Part shown: positions 15,817-22,401 of the stretch, piece after piece | Layout: the number at the start of each line of letters is the position of its first letter | Position numbering within the stretch: position 1 is the stretch's first letter | DNA from: Bacillota bacterium | GTDB lineage: Bacteria > Bacillota > Clostridia > Oscillospirales > Acutalibacteraceae | Assembly: GCA_023401495.1 (NCBI GenBank) | Contig: JAEXDU010000101.1 | Coordinates: 1 to 24,305 of the forward strand | Reading direction: 5' to 3' | Length of the DNA: 24,305 nucleotides | Translations under genes and position numbers: made by a program | The notes under the pieces: generated by a model | What the model saw: only the letters and a program-made list of their open reading frames with translations | Database searches by the model: none | What the model was told of the DNA's origin: nothing

Positions 15817-16533
15817 TTGCCGGATCTCAGCTTTCAGCGGGGGCTGAAGGACGGTCTGCCGATCTGTTTGGGGTATCTTTCGGTGTCGTTCGCGTTCGGG
15901 ATGACGGTGGCCCAAAGCGGGATGCCGATTTGGGTGGCGCTGTTTATTTCCGTCACCAATGTCACCTCTGCCGGGCAGTTTGCGGGGTTCGACCTGATCC
16001 TGCACGGCGCGAAATATCTGGAAATCGCCATTACCACACTCGTGATCAATCTGCGGTATTTTCTGATGTCGCTTTCCCTGTCCCAGAAGGTGGACAGGGG
16101 AATGACGACGCTGCAGCGGCTTGTGCTTTCGTTCGGCATTACCGACGAAATCTTCGCCGTTGCGATCCAGCAGCCGGGGATGGTCGGCGCGCGCTACCTG
16201 GCCGGGCTGATCACAACGCCGCTGGCCGGCTGGTCGTTTGGCACCTTTCTGGGTGCGGCGGCCACGGGCTTTTTGCCTGAGAGCCTTCGCACCGCGCTGG
16301 GGATTATGATTTACGGCATGTTCATCGCCATTATTATCCCACCGGCGCGTCAGTCGCGGCCGGTGGCTACGGTGGTGGTGCTTTCTGCCACGTTGAGCTG
16401 TGTGTTCCGCTATGTACCGCTGTTTCATGGCATTTCTTCCGGCTGGGCGACAATTCTGTGCACGCTGATCGCCTGCACGTTCGCGGCGCGTCGCTACCCG
16501 GTAAACTGTGCGGAAACGGAGGAAGCCGGATGA
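15817..16533 (+). CDS. azlC: AzlC-family branched-chain amino acid permease subunit
   Basis: Large subunit of the AzlCD exporter, which moves branched-chain amino acids or analogues out of the cell. The 238-residue product has the family start (FQRGLKDGLPICLGYLSVSFAFG), then a set of hydrophobic helices and the conserved NLRYFLMSLSLS and GITDEIFA segments. The frame runs back to 15763 inside leuB, but TTG 15817 is preferred: GGGGAGGAG (15799-15807) lies nine bases before it and the N terminus then matches the family. The stop overlaps azlD in ATGA. Placement behind leuAB under a leucine T-box suggests overflow export of leucine or pathway intermediates. Confidence 0.9.
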   Translation: MPDLSFQRGLKDGLPICLGYLSVSFAFGMTVAQSGMPIWVALFISVTNVTSAGQFAGFDLILHGAKYLEIAITTLVINLRYFLMSLSLSQKVDRGMTTLQRLVLSFGITDEIFAVAIQQPGMVGARYLAGLITTPLAGWSFGTFLGAAATGFLPESLRTALGIMIYGMFIAIIIPPARQSRPVATVVVLSATLSCVFRYVPLFHGISSGWATILCTLIACTFAARRYPVNCAETEEAG

Positions 16534-16853
16534 ATACTGCTTATGTGGTGTCCTGCGTTCTTCTGATGGCCGGGGTCACGTATGTGATCCGCATGCTGCC
16601 GATGGCGGTGTTTCAGCGGCGGCTGGAAAATCGGTTTGTGCGCTCCTTTCTTGCATATGTGCCGTACGCGGTGCTTTCGGCCATGACCTTCCCGCAGATT
16701 CTGTATTCCGCGGGCGGCACGGCGGCTTCGGCAGCCGGGCTTCTGGTGGCGATGGTGCTCGCGTTTCGCGGCAAGGGGCTTCTGGTGGTGGCGCTCGGCG
16801 CTGCCGCCGCGGCGCTGCTCGCTCAGCAGTTGCTGTTGGCAGGACTCGTATAA
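16530..16853 (+). CDS. azlD: AzlD-family branched-chain amino acid transport subunit
   Basis: Small partner of AzlC. The 107-residue product has three to four hydrophobic segments and the typical VTYVIRMLPMAVFQRRLENRF, here read as VTYVIRMLP and FQRRLENRFVRSFLAYVPYA, where the Arg-x-Leu-Pro and YVPYAVL pieces are family hallmarks. The length matches other AzlD proteins (about 100-110). ATG 16530 overlaps the azlC stop by four bases, so synthesis of the two subunits is coupled. A strong terminator follows directly. Confidence 0.9.
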   Translation: MNTAYVVSCVLLMAGVTYVIRMLPMAVFQRRLENRFVRSFLAYVPYAVLSAMTFPQILYSAGGTAASAAGLLVAMVLAFRGKGLLVVALGAAAAALLAQQLLLAGLV

Positions 16854-16858
16854 AGAGT

Positions 16859-16894
16859 AAAAAGCTTCTGCAAAGCGCAGAAGCTTTTTCTTTT
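16859..16894 (+). terminator. Terminator of the leuAB-azlCD operon
   Basis: A perfect 13-bp stem, AAAAAGCTTCTGC (16859-16871) with GCAGAAGCTTTTT (16877-16889), a five-base loop and a T-rich tail. It begins five bases after the azlD stop codon. The A-rich left flank would let it work on the other strand too. Confidence 0.92.
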
Positions 16895-17052
16895 GGGGGT
16901 ACTGCCGGAGAAAACTTCGCCTTTTGTTTTCTGGTGCGATGTGGTAAAATGGTTTAAATTCATAGGCGAAGCGCTTTGCTCTTTGTGCTGAGTAAGGTTT
17001 TTTTAATCTTGATATAAAAAGTGGATTTTAGCGGGTGCCCCCGCGTGTGGTT

Positions 17053-17127
17053 TCTGCTGGCGCAGGGCTTGCCCCTCATGCCGGGGCGGGCACTTACTTT
17101 CGTAACGAGACGAAAGTAAGCAAAGGC
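17053..17127 (+). repeat. Left arm of a 75-bp inverted repeat pair
   Basis: This arm is the near-exact reverse complement of 17541-17614. Differences are confined to a few bases after GGCGCAGG and to the six-base loop of an internal hairpin. That hairpin, CTTACTTTCGT / ACGAAAGTAAG, is perfect in both copies although its loop differs (AACGAG here). Further left, 17031-17052 continues the match to the copy at 9995-10039. Confidence 0.88.
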
Positions 17128-17382
17128 TCGCCAAAGGGGAGAGTTTCGATTCTCTCCCCCTTGGAACTCCCTCTCAACGACCAAAGGCTCTGCCTTTGGA
17201 AACCGGGAGAGGCTCCCGCTCTGGTTCTTACTCACGCACAGGCACGGCCTGCGCGTGAAGCAAGTGCATAAGGCGGGCTTCGATGCCCGTAAAAAGATGC
17301 GGGAAGTCGCCGTGCTGTAAAATATCATTTGCTAACCGATAGTTCAAAACTATTGTCAGACCGTCCTCTGCGAGCTAACGAG

Positions 17383-17470
17383 AGCGCTCTGAAAATGCCC
17401 GCCGACGGACGAAAGCGCTAAGCTTTTGACTTGCAGTTGCCAGGAGAGTGGGCATTTTCATTGGAGCGCC
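17383..17470. repeat. Large inverted repeat inside the gene-free region
   Basis: GAAAATGCCC (17391-17400) pairs with GGGCATTTTC (17450-17459), and the flanking AGCGCTCT (17383-17390) pairs with GAGCGC (17464-17469) across a small asymmetric bulge. The loop is 49 bases. It sits midway between the two 75-bp arms and may be the centre of a composite element or a folded RNA. Confidence 0.6.
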
Positions 17471-17540
17471 TTACGGATAGCTTTCGTTTGCATAATCAGG
17501 AGCCGTTCCCAAAACGGATTCCAAAGGTGTCCTTTGGAAG

Positions 17541-17614
17541 GCCTTTGCTTACTTTCGTCCTTTCACGAAAGTAAGTGCCCGCCCCGGCATGAGGGGCAGG
17601 CCTGCGCCAGCAGA
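17541..17614 (-). repeat. Right arm of the 75-bp inverted repeat pair
   Basis: Reverse-complement partner of 17053-17127. It carries the same CTTACTTTCGT / ACGAAAGTAAG hairpin with the loop CCTTTC, then the GTGCCCGCCCCGGCATGAGG block and the TGCGCCAGCAGA core shared with the copy at 9995. The outer flank from 17615 no longer matches the left copy. Confidence 0.88.
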
Positions 17615-17783
17615 CGGGCTGCGTCCTCACGCACATCGCGGGAAAACTCGCACTAAAACGACGTATGATATAAGACATTTTCGATGGGTAAAATAGGCCA
17701 CCTCAGCACAAGGGGCAAGCTCTGTACAGAAACAATTCATCCCTGCACTTTGTGTGGGGTAATTGGAGAAAGGGGAGAAGACC

Positions 17784-18461
17784 GTGAAACCGGAATATGC
17801 TATGTTACAGTCCACGGCCTTGTTCCATGGTGTGGAGGAGCAGGATCGCGAAGCGATCATCAATTGCCTGAATAGCGGTGTCAGGGAGTATTCCAAAAAT
17901 CAGATCGTGCTGCTGGCGGGCGAACCGGTCGAGTGGATCGGCGTTGTGCTGTCGGGCCGGGTGCAGGTGGTAAGGGAAGACCTGTTCGGCGGCCGGTCGA
18001 TCGTCGCGGAGTTTTCCGCGGGGGAGATTTTCGGGGAATCGCTGGCCTGCGCGCAGATTCGCCAGAGTCCGGTCTCCGTCATCGCTTCCACAGACTGCCG
18101 TGTGATGCGTCTTTCCGCGGAGAAATTGCTGTCGCCGTGCCCGGCCATGTGCGGGCACCATGCCACGCTTCTGCGCAACATGATGCATCTGCTTGCGGAA
18201 AAGAATGTGTATTTGAACCGCAAAATGGAAATCCTCTCACAGAAGAGCACGCGGGATAAGGTGCTGGCCTACCTCGGCGAGCAGGCTCGCCGGCAGGGAA
18301 CCATGGAGCCGGTGATCCCCTTTTCACGCGAAGAGCTGGCGGATTTTCTGTGTGTAAACCGCAGCGCGCTTTCCAAGGAATTGGGGCGTATGCAGCAGGA
18401 GCAGCTCATCCGCTTTCACCGCAACCGATTTATTCTCAATCCGGACAAGCTGCAGGAGTAG
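17784..18461 (+). CDS. Crp/Fnr-family transcriptional regulator with Cys/His cluster
   Basis: A 225-residue protein with an N-terminal cyclic-nucleotide-type beta-barrel (about 20-110, with GEPVEWIGVVLSGRVQVV and GEIFGES), a dimerisation helix (about 128-155) and a C-terminal winged HTH (FSREELADFLCVNRSALSKE, 180-199). Between barrel and helix is Cys119-x3-Cys123-x-His125-His126, a pattern that could bind a metal or sense redox state. The cAMP-contact residues of Crp are not evident, so the ligand is unknown. GTG 17784 is chosen because AGGGGAG lies six bases before it; TTG 17763 and ATG 17802 are alternatives. rsmA follows after 58 bases. The family is secure; the sensing role is inference. 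Confidence 0.9.
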   Translation: MKPEYAMLQSTALFHGVEEQDREAIINCLNSGVREYSKNQIVLLAGEPVEWIGVVLSGRVQVVREDLFGGRSIVAEFSAGEIFGESLACAQIRQSPVSVIASTDCRVMRLSAEKLLSPCPAMCGHHATLLRNMMHLLAEKNVYLNRKMEILSQKSTRDKVLAYLGEQARRQGTMEPVIPFSREELADFLCVNRSALSKELGRMQQEQLIRFHRNRFILNPDKLQE

Positions 18462-18519
18462 CCAGTTACCCGATTGTCCGATTACCGGCCACGGCCGCAT
18501 TATACCAAGCGGAGGTTTC

Positions 18520-19383
18520 ATGAACAATTTATCCAACATCACAACGATCAAAGAGATTTTAGGCCGTCACGGCTTTCATTTCAGCAAAGCGCTGGGGCAG
18601 AATTTTCTCATTAATCCCACGGTCTGTCCGCGCATGGCGGAGCAGTCTGGCGCCGCGCCGGAAACCGGTGTGCTGGAGGTCGGCCCCGGTATCGGGGTGC
18701 TCACGCGCGAGCTGGCCGAGCGGGCACAGAAGGTGGTCTCGGTCGAGCTTGACCGCCGCCTGCTGCCGGTGCTGGAAGAGACGCTGGCGGATTACGATAA
18801 CGTTACGGTAATCAACGGCGATATCTTAAAGCTCGATCTGAAAGAGCTTCTCCAGCGCGAATTTGCCGGGATGCCGGTGTCGGTATGTGCCAATCTGCCG
18901 TATTACATCACCTCGCCTGTCATCATGCGGCTGCTCGAGGAGCGGCTCGATATCACCTCCCTGACCGTGATGGTGCAAAAGGAGGCGGCGCGGCGCATCT
19001 GCGCGCAGCCCGGCACGCGGGAATGCGGGGCGGTTACGGTGGCGGTGCATTACTACGCCGAGCCGGAGATTTTATTTGAAGTATCGCGCGGCAGCTTTTT
19101 GCCAGCGCCGAATGTCGATTCCTCCGTCATCCGCCTGACGCTGCGCAAAGAACCCGCCGTCCGGGTAGAAAATGAAGCGGGCTTTTTCTCTCTGGTGCGC
19201 GCAGCGTTCGGGCAAAGAAGAAAGACGATGCTCAATTCCGTTTCAGCGGGCTTATCTCTGCCGAAAGAAACGGTTGGCAAAGCGCTCGATGATGCAGGGC
19301 TTGACCGCCGCGTGCGCGCCGAGCAGCTAACAATGCAGGAGTTTGCCGGGCTGTATACCTGCCTGGCCTCGCAGAAGGAGTGA
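18520..19383 (+). CDS. rsmA: 16S rRNA (adenine1518-N6/adenine1519-N6)-dimethyltransferase
   Basis: Dimethylates two adjacent adenines in the 3' terminal hairpin of 16S rRNA late in 30S assembly. The 287-residue product has the KsgA/RsmA start (FSKALGQNFLINP), the SAM-binding loop LEVGPGIGVLTREL, the acidic VELDRR strand end and the catalytic motif NLPYYITSPV. The FLPAPNVDSSVIRL and FGQRRKTMLNS blocks are also family hallmarks. ATG 18520 follows GGAGG with a short spacing. Its end overlaps or abuts the next small membrane protein gene, suggesting co-transcription. Confidence 0.97.
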   Translation: MNNLSNITTIKEILGRHGFHFSKALGQNFLINPTVCPRMAEQSGAAPETGVLEVGPGIGVLTRELAERAQKVVSVELDRRLLPVLEETLADYDNVTVINGDILKLDLKELLQREFAGMPVSVCANLPYYITSPVIMRLLEERLDITSLTVMVQKEAARRICAQPGTRECGAVTVAVHYYAEPEILFEVSRGSFLPAPNVDSSVIRLTLRKEPAVRVENEAGFFSLVRAAFGQRRKTMLNSVSAGLSLPKETVGKALDDAGLDRRVRAEQLTMQEFAGLYTCLASQKE

Positions 19384-19388
19384 TTCTT

Positions 19389-19709
19389 GTGCTGGATACC
19401 GATGAAAAAATCGCAAAATTCTTTTTTGTCTTTGGTCTGATTCTGGCGTTGGGGGCGATGATTCTCGGCCCGCTGGATATCCGCAGCTGGTCGATTGCCT
19501 GCGGGGTAACGGCCTCCTTTGTGGCGCTGGCCGGTATGTTTTTCGCCCTGCAAAGCTGGAATGAGCCGGACGATATGCCCAAGGAGCAGACGCCTGTCAT
19601 GGCGCCGCCGCTTCCGGTGGAGCAGTTTGTGCCCATGACGGAACCGTATGGTGCCGCGAACGGTGAGACTGCCGGTGAGGCCGAAGGGCCTGAGCAGCCT
19701 GTAGAATAA
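19389..19709 (+). CDS. Small two-helix membrane protein
   Basis: A 106-residue protein with a short charged N terminus (LDTDEKIAKF), two hydrophobic helices (about 8-27 and 34-54) separated by a short polar turn, and an acidic, Pro/Glu-rich C-terminal tail of about 50 residues. I recognise no family. GTG 19389 is chosen because AAGGAG (19376-19380 region) lies eight bases upstream; GTG 19380, overlapping the rsmA stop as GTGA, is possible but would leave the ribosome binding site too close. It is the last gene of the rsmA transcript, ending at a strong terminator. The tail suggests a cytosolic or external flexible domain; its role is unknown. Confidence 0.7.
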   Translation: MLDTDEKIAKFFFVFGLILALGAMILGPLDIRSWSIACGVTASFVALAGMFFALQSWNEPDDMPKEQTPVMAPPLPVEQFVPMTEPYGAANGETAGEAEGPEQPVE

Positions 19710-19745
19710 AAAACACCGGCAGGCGAAGTTCCTGCCGGTGTTTTT
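19709..19745. terminator. Bidirectional terminator between rsmA operon and sodC-like gene
   Basis: A perfect 15-bp stem, AAAAACACCGGCAGG (19709-19723) with CCTGCCGGTGTTTTT (19731-19745), and a seven-base loop. A and T ends make it symmetrical, so it can stop both the + strand rsmA transcript and the - strand superoxide dismutase-like transcript that ends at 19750. Confidence 0.93.
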
Positions 19746-19749
19746 CCAT

Positions 19750-20286
19750 TTAGCAGTTTGGCATCACACAGCCCCATCGGGGTTGCTGCCACTGCTGCCA
19801 GCCAGTTCGTTCAATGATCCCGCAGGCAATCATTGGCCCGGAGTCGCCGGACGGCTGGGTGGTAAAATCGTCCCGATGCAAATGGACAATCACCGTATGC
19901 CCAATCACCTGTGAAACAGTGAAGCGGTCCGTAAAGAAGGATAAATATGCGCTGCCCCGGTTGCCGAACAGGGGCGGCATGTCTCCTGCGTGGGCCGGGT
20001 GCGGGCAGCTCCCCGGGTTAAAATGTCCGTCGGCGTTTGCGAAAGGGTCTTGGTCGGTTCCGGTACAGGCTTTTCCCTCGTGAATGTGAAAACCAAATAT
20101 ATTCACCGGGCAGGAGCCTTCCCCCTGCGGCAGCCCATGTACCAGGGCTGTGACGAGAACGCCGCCCTCCATTTGATGCAGGCGCATGGTTCCGCGCAGC
20201 TGCGGGTATGCAGAGCTTCCTTTGATGACGGCCTGCGCATCCGGAATTCTTCTCGCGGTATTTTGAATCGTATTTAAATCAAGCAC
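19750..20286 (-). CDS. Cu/Zn superoxide dismutase-like protein
   Basis: A 178-residue SodC-fold protein without signal peptide. Metal ligands are recognisable: His67 and His69 (FGFHIHEG), bridging His88 (GHFNPG), His96, His99 and Asp102 (HPAHAGD), and His135 (VHLHRDD). The disulfide pair Cys73 and Cys155 is also kept. At the place of the active-site arginine that guides superoxide (before the IACG segment) there is Met153. The C terminus carries an unusual Trp/Gln-rich tail ending in two cysteines (GWQQWQQPRWGCVMPNC). GTG 20286 follows AGGAGG by seven bases; start codon and ribosome binding site lie in a small hairpin. The fold is secure; true dismutase activity is uncertain. Related cytosolic or spore-associated forms occur in Firmicutes. 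Confidence 0.87.
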   Translation of the reverse strand: MLDLNTIQNTARRIPDAQAVIKGSSAYPQLRGTMRLHQMEGGVLVTALVHGLPQGEGSCPVNIFGFHIHEGKACTGTDQDPFANADGHFNPGSCPHPAHAGDMPPLFGNRGSAYLSFFTDRFTVSQVIGHTVIVHLHRDDFTTQPSGDSGPMIACGIIERTGWQQWQQPRWGCVMPNC

Positions 20287-20304
20287 AGAAGCACCTCCTG
20301 TGCT
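20282..20304 (-). promoter_or_regulatory. Hairpin enclosing the RBS and start codon of the sodC-like gene
   Basis: On the - strand AGCACAG and CTGTGCT (20298-20304 and 20282-20288) form a perfect seven-base inverted repeat. The GTG start is in the 3' arm and most of the AGGAGG site is in the loop or 5' arm. A competing pairing AGCAC/GTGCT is also possible. Such a hairpin could limit translation. A possible upstream promoter (TTGATC-19-TACAAT on the - strand) is weak. Confidence 0.45.
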
Positions 20305-20432
20305 ATTGTATGCTTCTGAAGAATGATTTGATCAATGATAGGATTTTGCAGCTGGGCCGGACGTTTTTTCAGCGTTTTCTACACCCTTCGCACAGGCTGG
20401 GGATCAGGCGGAAGGCCGCGGAATTCCTTTTA

Positions 20433-20461
20433 TTGACAAGTCTTCGAAATCATCGTATTCT
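20433..20461 (+). promoter_or_regulatory. Sigma-A promoter of the regulator at 20596
   Basis: TTGACA (20433-20438) and TATTCT (20456-20461) are 17 bases apart. The transcript would begin near 20468, giving a leader of about 128 bases. That leader can form GGTTTCT (20495-20501) / AGAAACC (20522-20528), followed by a short T run, and a second small hairpin, TCACTT/AAGTGA, just before the ribosome binding site. Confidence 0.72.
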
Positions 20462-20595
20462 AAAGCTACGGTAATATTGCATTTCTGAATTGTTGGTTTC
20501 TTCCTACGCCTTTGGCACGGGAGAAACCGCCATTTTTACGTAAAGTCACTTTGAAAAGTGATTCCCATTCCATTATGCAAAGGAGAGGCGCCTGG

Positions 20596-21933
20596 GTGAT
20601 TTATCGGATAGCAATGCCACTGAAACAACATCTTGTCACATATCTTCAGGAACACAAACTGCAGTTTCCTGAAAACGTTGAAATCACATATTTTGTTTAT
20701 GAGACCATCGAGCAGCTTTGCGAAATCTATGAAAAAATTCATTCGGATTTTCAGGGGATCATCACCAGCGGCGTCATTCCCAACCACGTGATGGAGGAGC
20801 TTCGTCAGGGCGATACCCCTTGCCTGAGTTATCTTGACATCGACATCGAAAACACTTACCGCATCCTGCTTCGGGAGAGCATCCGGCGCAGGCAGCAGGA
20901 TTTTTCGCGCGTTGCGGTGGATTTTATGGCGGACAAGATGACCCTGCCGGAGGCGATTGAGAAAAATGCGCTCGCGACCATCGCGCGGGAGTACGACAAT
21001 ACCTTCCGCCACTACGGCCACCTCGTCATCGAGGAGGAGGAGAAGCGGTTCTCACATTATGTGGAGAAAAAATTCCGGAACGGTGAAATCGATTTTGCGC
21101 TGACCTATCTGTACACCACGGCGGAGCGGATGCGCGAGATGGGCTATTCCTGCTACTATATTTACCCGAGCCAGAACGCGCTGACGAACACGGTGAGAGA
21201 GGTAGTGTCGAAGATCGACGCGATGCGCGCCAGGAGGAGCTACCCCGCTAACGTTTTGATCACCTGCTCTGAGCTGCTGACCCGAAAATACAGCAATACA
21301 GAGATGAAGTTCCTCGCTTATAAAAAAGAAATCCTGACGCTCGTCAGCCCCTACAGCGGCAGCCTGACCGTAAAAGACAGCCGCGACGGCTTCGAGATTT
21401 ACACGGACTGCGACACCCTTGCAAAGCTGACAAACAATTTTTTGGAGTGCCCTTTTTATACGTACCTGCAAAAAAATCTGAACTTTTCGGGATCGATCGG
21501 CTACGGAATCGGGCGCAATTTCTATCAGGCCCGCATGAACGCCATGGATGCGGTGCGCCACGGGGAGAACTTCGGCGATGAGAACCACCGAAGCTTTTTG
21601 ATCGATGAAGACAACAAGATGATCTGCATGACCCCCGGCAGCGAAGCGGACCTTGTGATTTCGGATGTGGAGAGCGATTATATTTACCGTGTGGCGTCAG
21701 AGGTAAAGCTTTCTCCCGAAACGGTGTCGAAAATCATCCATGTCCTCAAGGAGGAAGGCTCCGATGAAATATCTTCTCTCGATCTGATCAATCGTCTTGG
21801 GATTTCCACCAGAACGGCCAACCGCTTTCTGGCCAATCTGATGAAATACGGGAAAGCCGAGATCATTGGACAAAAAAGGATTGTTCCGAAGGGCAGGCCG
21901 GTTAATATTTATAAAATCATGCTGGATTATTAA
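20596..21933 (+). CDS. Putative transcriptional regulator: PrpR_N-like, degenerate cyclase-like and winged-helix regions
   Basis: A 445-residue soluble protein I cannot name. Residues 1 to about 220 resemble the two-lobed PrpR_N sensor: a first lobe with FQGIITSGVIPNHVMEEL and a second with MREMGYSCYYIYPSQNALTN, which in PrpR binds a small effector. Residues about 225-355 look like a degenerate GGDEF or nucleotide-cyclase fold (ELLTRKYSNTEMKFLAY; GSIGYGIGRNFYQARMNAM) without a GGDEF signature. The C-terminal 80 residues form a winged HTH (LDLINRLGISTRTANRFLAN, then GRPVNIYKI). GTG 20596 follows AAGGAGAGG; the frame stays open back to 20512. It has its own promoter and leads the cluster downstream. 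Domain calls are by eye and need a profile search. Confidence 0.65.
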   Translation: MIYRIAMPLKQHLVTYLQEHKLQFPENVEITYFVYETIEQLCEIYEKIHSDFQGIITSGVIPNHVMEELRQGDTPCLSYLDIDIENTYRILLRESIRRRQQDFSRVAVDFMADKMTLPEAIEKNALATIAREYDNTFRHYGHLVIEEEEKRFSHYVEKKFRNGEIDFALTYLYTTAERMREMGYSCYYIYPSQNALTNTVREVVSKIDAMRARRSYPANVLITCSELLTRKYSNTEMKFLAYKKEILTLVSPYSGSLTVKDSRDGFEIYTDCDTLAKLTNNFLECPFYTYLQKNLNFSGSIGYGIGRNFYQARMNAMDAVRHGENFGDENHRSFLIDEDNKMICMTPGSEADLVISDVESDYIYRVASEVKLSPETVSKIIHVLKEEGSDEISSLDLINRLGISTRTANRFLANLMKYGKAEIIGQKRIVPKGRPVNIYKIMLDY

Positions 21934-22002
21934 AATATGGCCCAATCCGATGGGGAGGAGCCGGCAATGTCTGTCGGCAGCCGGAGAAAAGAGGGAGAAT
22001 CG

Positions 22003-22401
22003 ATGAACGGTGAACAGCATCCGTGGCTGGACGAATATTTGCTCGCAAAGGCCGGCGTGACAAAAGATTTCAAAGAGGAATGGGGATGGCTGCGCTACCA
22101 GGTAGGCGGCCGGCTGTTTGCCGCCAGAATGTGCCCGGGGGCAGAGCATAACCTCATGTACGCAGGGAAGGATTTGCTGAACCTGAAGTGCGATCCGATG
22201 CTCGCGGAGCTGCTGCGCCGGGAGCATGCGGAAATTCTGCCCGGCTTTTATTCCGACAAGCGCTGCTGGAATTCGGTCGATCTGGGCGGCGGACTGCCGC
22301 CGGAGCTGCTGCGGCAGTTGTGCGACGACTCTTACCGGCTGGTGTTTGAAAAGCTGACCAAAAAGCTGCAAAGAGAAATACTGGGGGAAAATACAAAGTG
22401 A
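22003..22401 (+). CDS. MmcQ/YjbR-family protein, first copy
   Basis: A 132-residue protein of the YjbR family (CyaY-like fold, proposed DNA-binding). The hallmark core LLNLKCDPMLAELLRREH, the PGFYSDKRCWNSVDL segment and the ELLRQLCDDSYRLVFEKL helix are all present. It is the slightly longer version with a preceding helix (WLDEYLLAKAGVTKDF). The frame is open back to 21937, but ATG 22003 is chosen because GAGGGAGA lies just before it. It lies 69 bases after the regulator and overlaps the next gene by four bases (GTGA). A second copy occurs at 23374. Confidence 0.85.
   Translation: MNGEQHPWLDEYLLAKAGVTKDFKEEWGWLRYQVGGRLFAARMCPGAEHNLMYAGKDLLNLKCDPMLAELLRREHAEILPGFYSDKRCWNSVDLGGGLPPELLRQLCDDSYRLVFEKLTKKLQREILGENTK

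Larger units (their letters stand above)
16895..17783. other. Gene-free region built of inverted repeats
   Basis: Nearly 900 bases without a credible gene. Reading frames here (for example 17035-17271 and 17426-17656) translate the repeat itself and lack ribosome binding sites. Contents in order: an AT-rich stretch to 17030; the left arm of a 75-bp inverted repeat; a mosaic with small palindromes (CCAAAGG-CTCTG-CCTTTGG at 17181-17199 and CCAAAGG-TGT-CCTTTGG at 17521-17537); ATAGTT/AACTAT at 17339-17353; a large inverted repeat at 17383-17470; the right arm; then a short AT-rich leader before the Crp-family gene. Confidence 0.7.

Noticed and set aside
15481..16428. A 315-codon - strand frame across leuB and azlC
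   Set aside because: It spans two well-identified genes and their junction; the translation is rich in Arg, His and Gln as typical for antisense of GC-rich coding DNA.
17134..17162. A tRNA T-arm-like hairpin (GAGAGTTTCGATTCTCTC)
   Set aside because: The seven-base loop and TTCGA resemble a T arm, but no acceptor stem, D arm or anticodon arm can be placed around it.
17035..17271. A 78-codon frame within the inverted repeat region
   Set aside because: The translation simply reads the repeat, there is no ribosome binding site, and the partner arm gives a similar product in another frame.
17426..17656. A 76-codon frame in the right part of the repeat region
   Set aside because: Cys/Ser/Arg-rich translation crossing two inverted repeats without start signals; treated as non-coding.
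20328..20335. TTGATCAA palindrome upstream of the sodC-like gene as an Fnr site
   Set aside because: An Fnr/Crp site needs TTGAT and ATCAA separated by four bases; here the half-sites are fused, so it is not a match.
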